A stretch of 5,554 nucleotides of DNA from NCBI GenBank assembly GCA_024304875.1, contig JAMWZF010000212.1:1-5554 (forward strand), read 5' to 3'. This document shows, piece after piece, positions 4,620 to 5,554 of this stretch (the stretch's first letter is position 1; each line of letters begins with the position of its first letter). The DNA comes from Paracoccaceae bacterium (lineage in GTDB: Bacteria; Pseudomonadota; Alphaproteobacteria; Rhodobacterales; Rhodobacteraceae). Made by a program: the position numbers and the translations under genes. The notes under the pieces were generated by a model. It saw only the letters and a program-made list of their open reading frames with translations. It did not search any database and was not told the origin of the DNA.

Positions 4620-5554
4620 CTACCTGTCCAGTCCGACAAGCGCTGCGGCGAAGTCTTCGGGATCGAAGGGGGCGAGGTCGTCGATCTGTTCGCCGACGCC
4701 GATGGCATGGATCGGCAGGCCGAACTTGTCCGCCAGCGCGACCAGCACGCCCCCCCGGGCGGTGCCGTCCAGCTTGGTCATCACGAGGCCCGAGACATCG
4801 GCCATCTGCTGGAATGTCTTGACCTGGCTGAGGGCGTTCTGGCCTGTGGTGGCATCCAGCACCAGAAGCGTGTTGTGCGGCGCATCGGGGTCCTTCTTGC
4901 GGATCACCCGGACGATCTTGGCCAGCTCCTCCATCAGGTCGGCCCGGTTCTGAAGCCGCCCGGCGGTGTCGATCATCAGAAGGTCCGCCCCCTGCTCCTG
5001 CGCCTTCGTCATCGCGTCGAAGGCAAGGGAAGCCGGGTCCGAGCCCTCGGGCGCGGTCATCACCGGCACGCCGGCCCGGTCGCCCCAGACCTGGAGCTGT
5101 TCGACGGCCGCAGCGCGGAAGGTGTCGCCCGCGGCGATCACCACCGACTTGCCCGCCGCCCGGAACTGGCTGGCGAGCTTGCCGATGGTCGTGGTCTTGC
5201 CCGAGCCGTTCACGCCGACGACCAGAACCACCTGGGGTTTCCTGGCATAGAGCGGCATGGGCCGGGCCACAGGGTCCATGATCCGGGCGATCTCGTCCGC
5301 CAGCGCGGTCTTGATCTCTTCGGTCGAGACCTTCCGGCCATAGCGCCCCTCGGCGAGGTTGGCCGAGACGCGGGCGGCGGTGTCGACGCCCATGTCGGCG
5401 GTGATCAGCAGGTCCTCGAGGCTCTCCAGCATCTCGTCGTCAAGCACGCGGCGGACGACCGGGGCCTGCCGGCCCATGAGCCGGCCGAAGAAGCCGGGCC
5501 GCGCCGTTTCGGCCTCGGGCGCATCCTCGACAAGCGCCTCCATCGCCGTCACGG
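4620..5554 (-). CDS. ftsY: Signal recognition particle receptor FtsY (N-terminus cut by window edge)
   Basis: The C-terminal 310 or so residues of FtsY, the SRP-receptor GTPase that docks ribosome-nascent-chain/SRP complexes at the inner membrane for co-translational insertion. Numbering from the first full codon at 5552, the helical N domain covers about 34-92 (VLDDEMLESLEDLLITADMG). The G domain shows the P-loop GVNGSGKTT (113-121), DTFRAAAVEQ (143-152), DTAGR (195-199) and TKLDGTARGG (259-268). The C-terminal GVGEQIDDLAPFDPEDF (about 285-301) is FtsY-typical. All GTPase motifs look intact. The codon at the edge is GTG and an ATG lies three codons on, but FtsY normally has a longer acidic N-terminal region. 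The true start is therefore probably outside the window. It runs convergent to mgtC. Confidence 0.97.
   Translation of the reverse strand, partial: VTAMEALVEDAPEAETARPGFFGRLMGRQAPVVRRVLDDEMLESLEDLLITADMGVDTAARVSANLAEGRYGRKVSTEEIKTALADEIARIMDPVARPMPLYARKPQVVLVVGVNGSGKTTTIGKLASQFRAAGKSVVIAAGDTFRAAAVEQLQVWGDRAGVPVMTAPEGSDPASLAFDAMTKAQEQGADLLMIDTAGRLQNRADLMEELAKIVRVIRKKDPDAPHNTLLVLDATTGQNALSQVKTFQQMADVSGLVMTKLDGTARGGVLVALADKFGLPIHAIGVGEQIDDLAPFDPEDFAAALVGLDR

Noticed and set aside
4193..4822. A plus-strand frame spanning the mgtC 3' half and into ftsY
   Set aside because: It runs antisense through the conserved FtsY C-terminus and out of frame with MgtC; the Arg/Gly/Pro-rich product is a shadow.
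5541..5552. GTG at 5552 or ATG at 5543 as the true ftsY start
   Set aside because: FtsY proteins normally have a longer acidic N-terminal region and the frame is still open at the window edge, so the gene is treated as truncated.

Overview
This is a GC-rich, gene-dense bacterial chromosome segment. The protein sequences (FtsY, the YciB/IspZ-type membrane protein, DUF1178, the C-factor-like SDR and the Nudix protein) look alphaproteobacterial, most like Rhodobacteraceae/Roseobacteraceae. That assignment rests on remembered family resemblance, not on a search. I see no tRNA, rRNA, CRISPR array, insertion sequence, phage gene or other sign of an accessory island.

Layout from left to right. A truncated minus-strand gene for a histone-deacetylase/AcuC-like amidohydrolase (1-281) runs off the left edge. 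A 224-bp divergent intergenic region follows, with an inverted repeat, a short AT-rich patch and a candidate promoter. Four plus-strand genes come next: a Nudix hydrolase (506-991), a DUF1178 CxxC protein (1058-1477), an SDR oxidoreductase (1477-2121) whose start codon overlaps the preceding stop, and a small PilZ-like protein (2184-2483). The PilZ gene meets the minus-strand yciB/ispZ gene (2474-3103) tail to tail, and the two overlapping TGA stops lie in one perfect 16-nt palindrome. Upstream of yciB, and apparently in one operon with it, is an EamA/DMT-family transporter (3114-4013). Divergent from that is a plus-strand MgtC/SapB-family membrane protein (4089-4553). The right end is the minus-strand gene for the signal-recognition-particle receptor FtsY (4620-5554), cut at its N-terminus by the window edge.

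Functionally the right half is membrane-oriented: FtsY targets membrane proteins, and YciB, the EamA transporter and MgtC are all integral membrane proteins. The left half is a set of small housekeeping or poorly characterised cytosolic proteins with no obvious shared pathway. I did not find a convincing undescribed system. The observations worth a second look are local: the stop-codon palindrome, a PilZ domain with a changed c-di-GMP motif, an MgtC gene whose best ribosome-binding site points to a TTG start, and the repeat structure between mgtC and ftsY.
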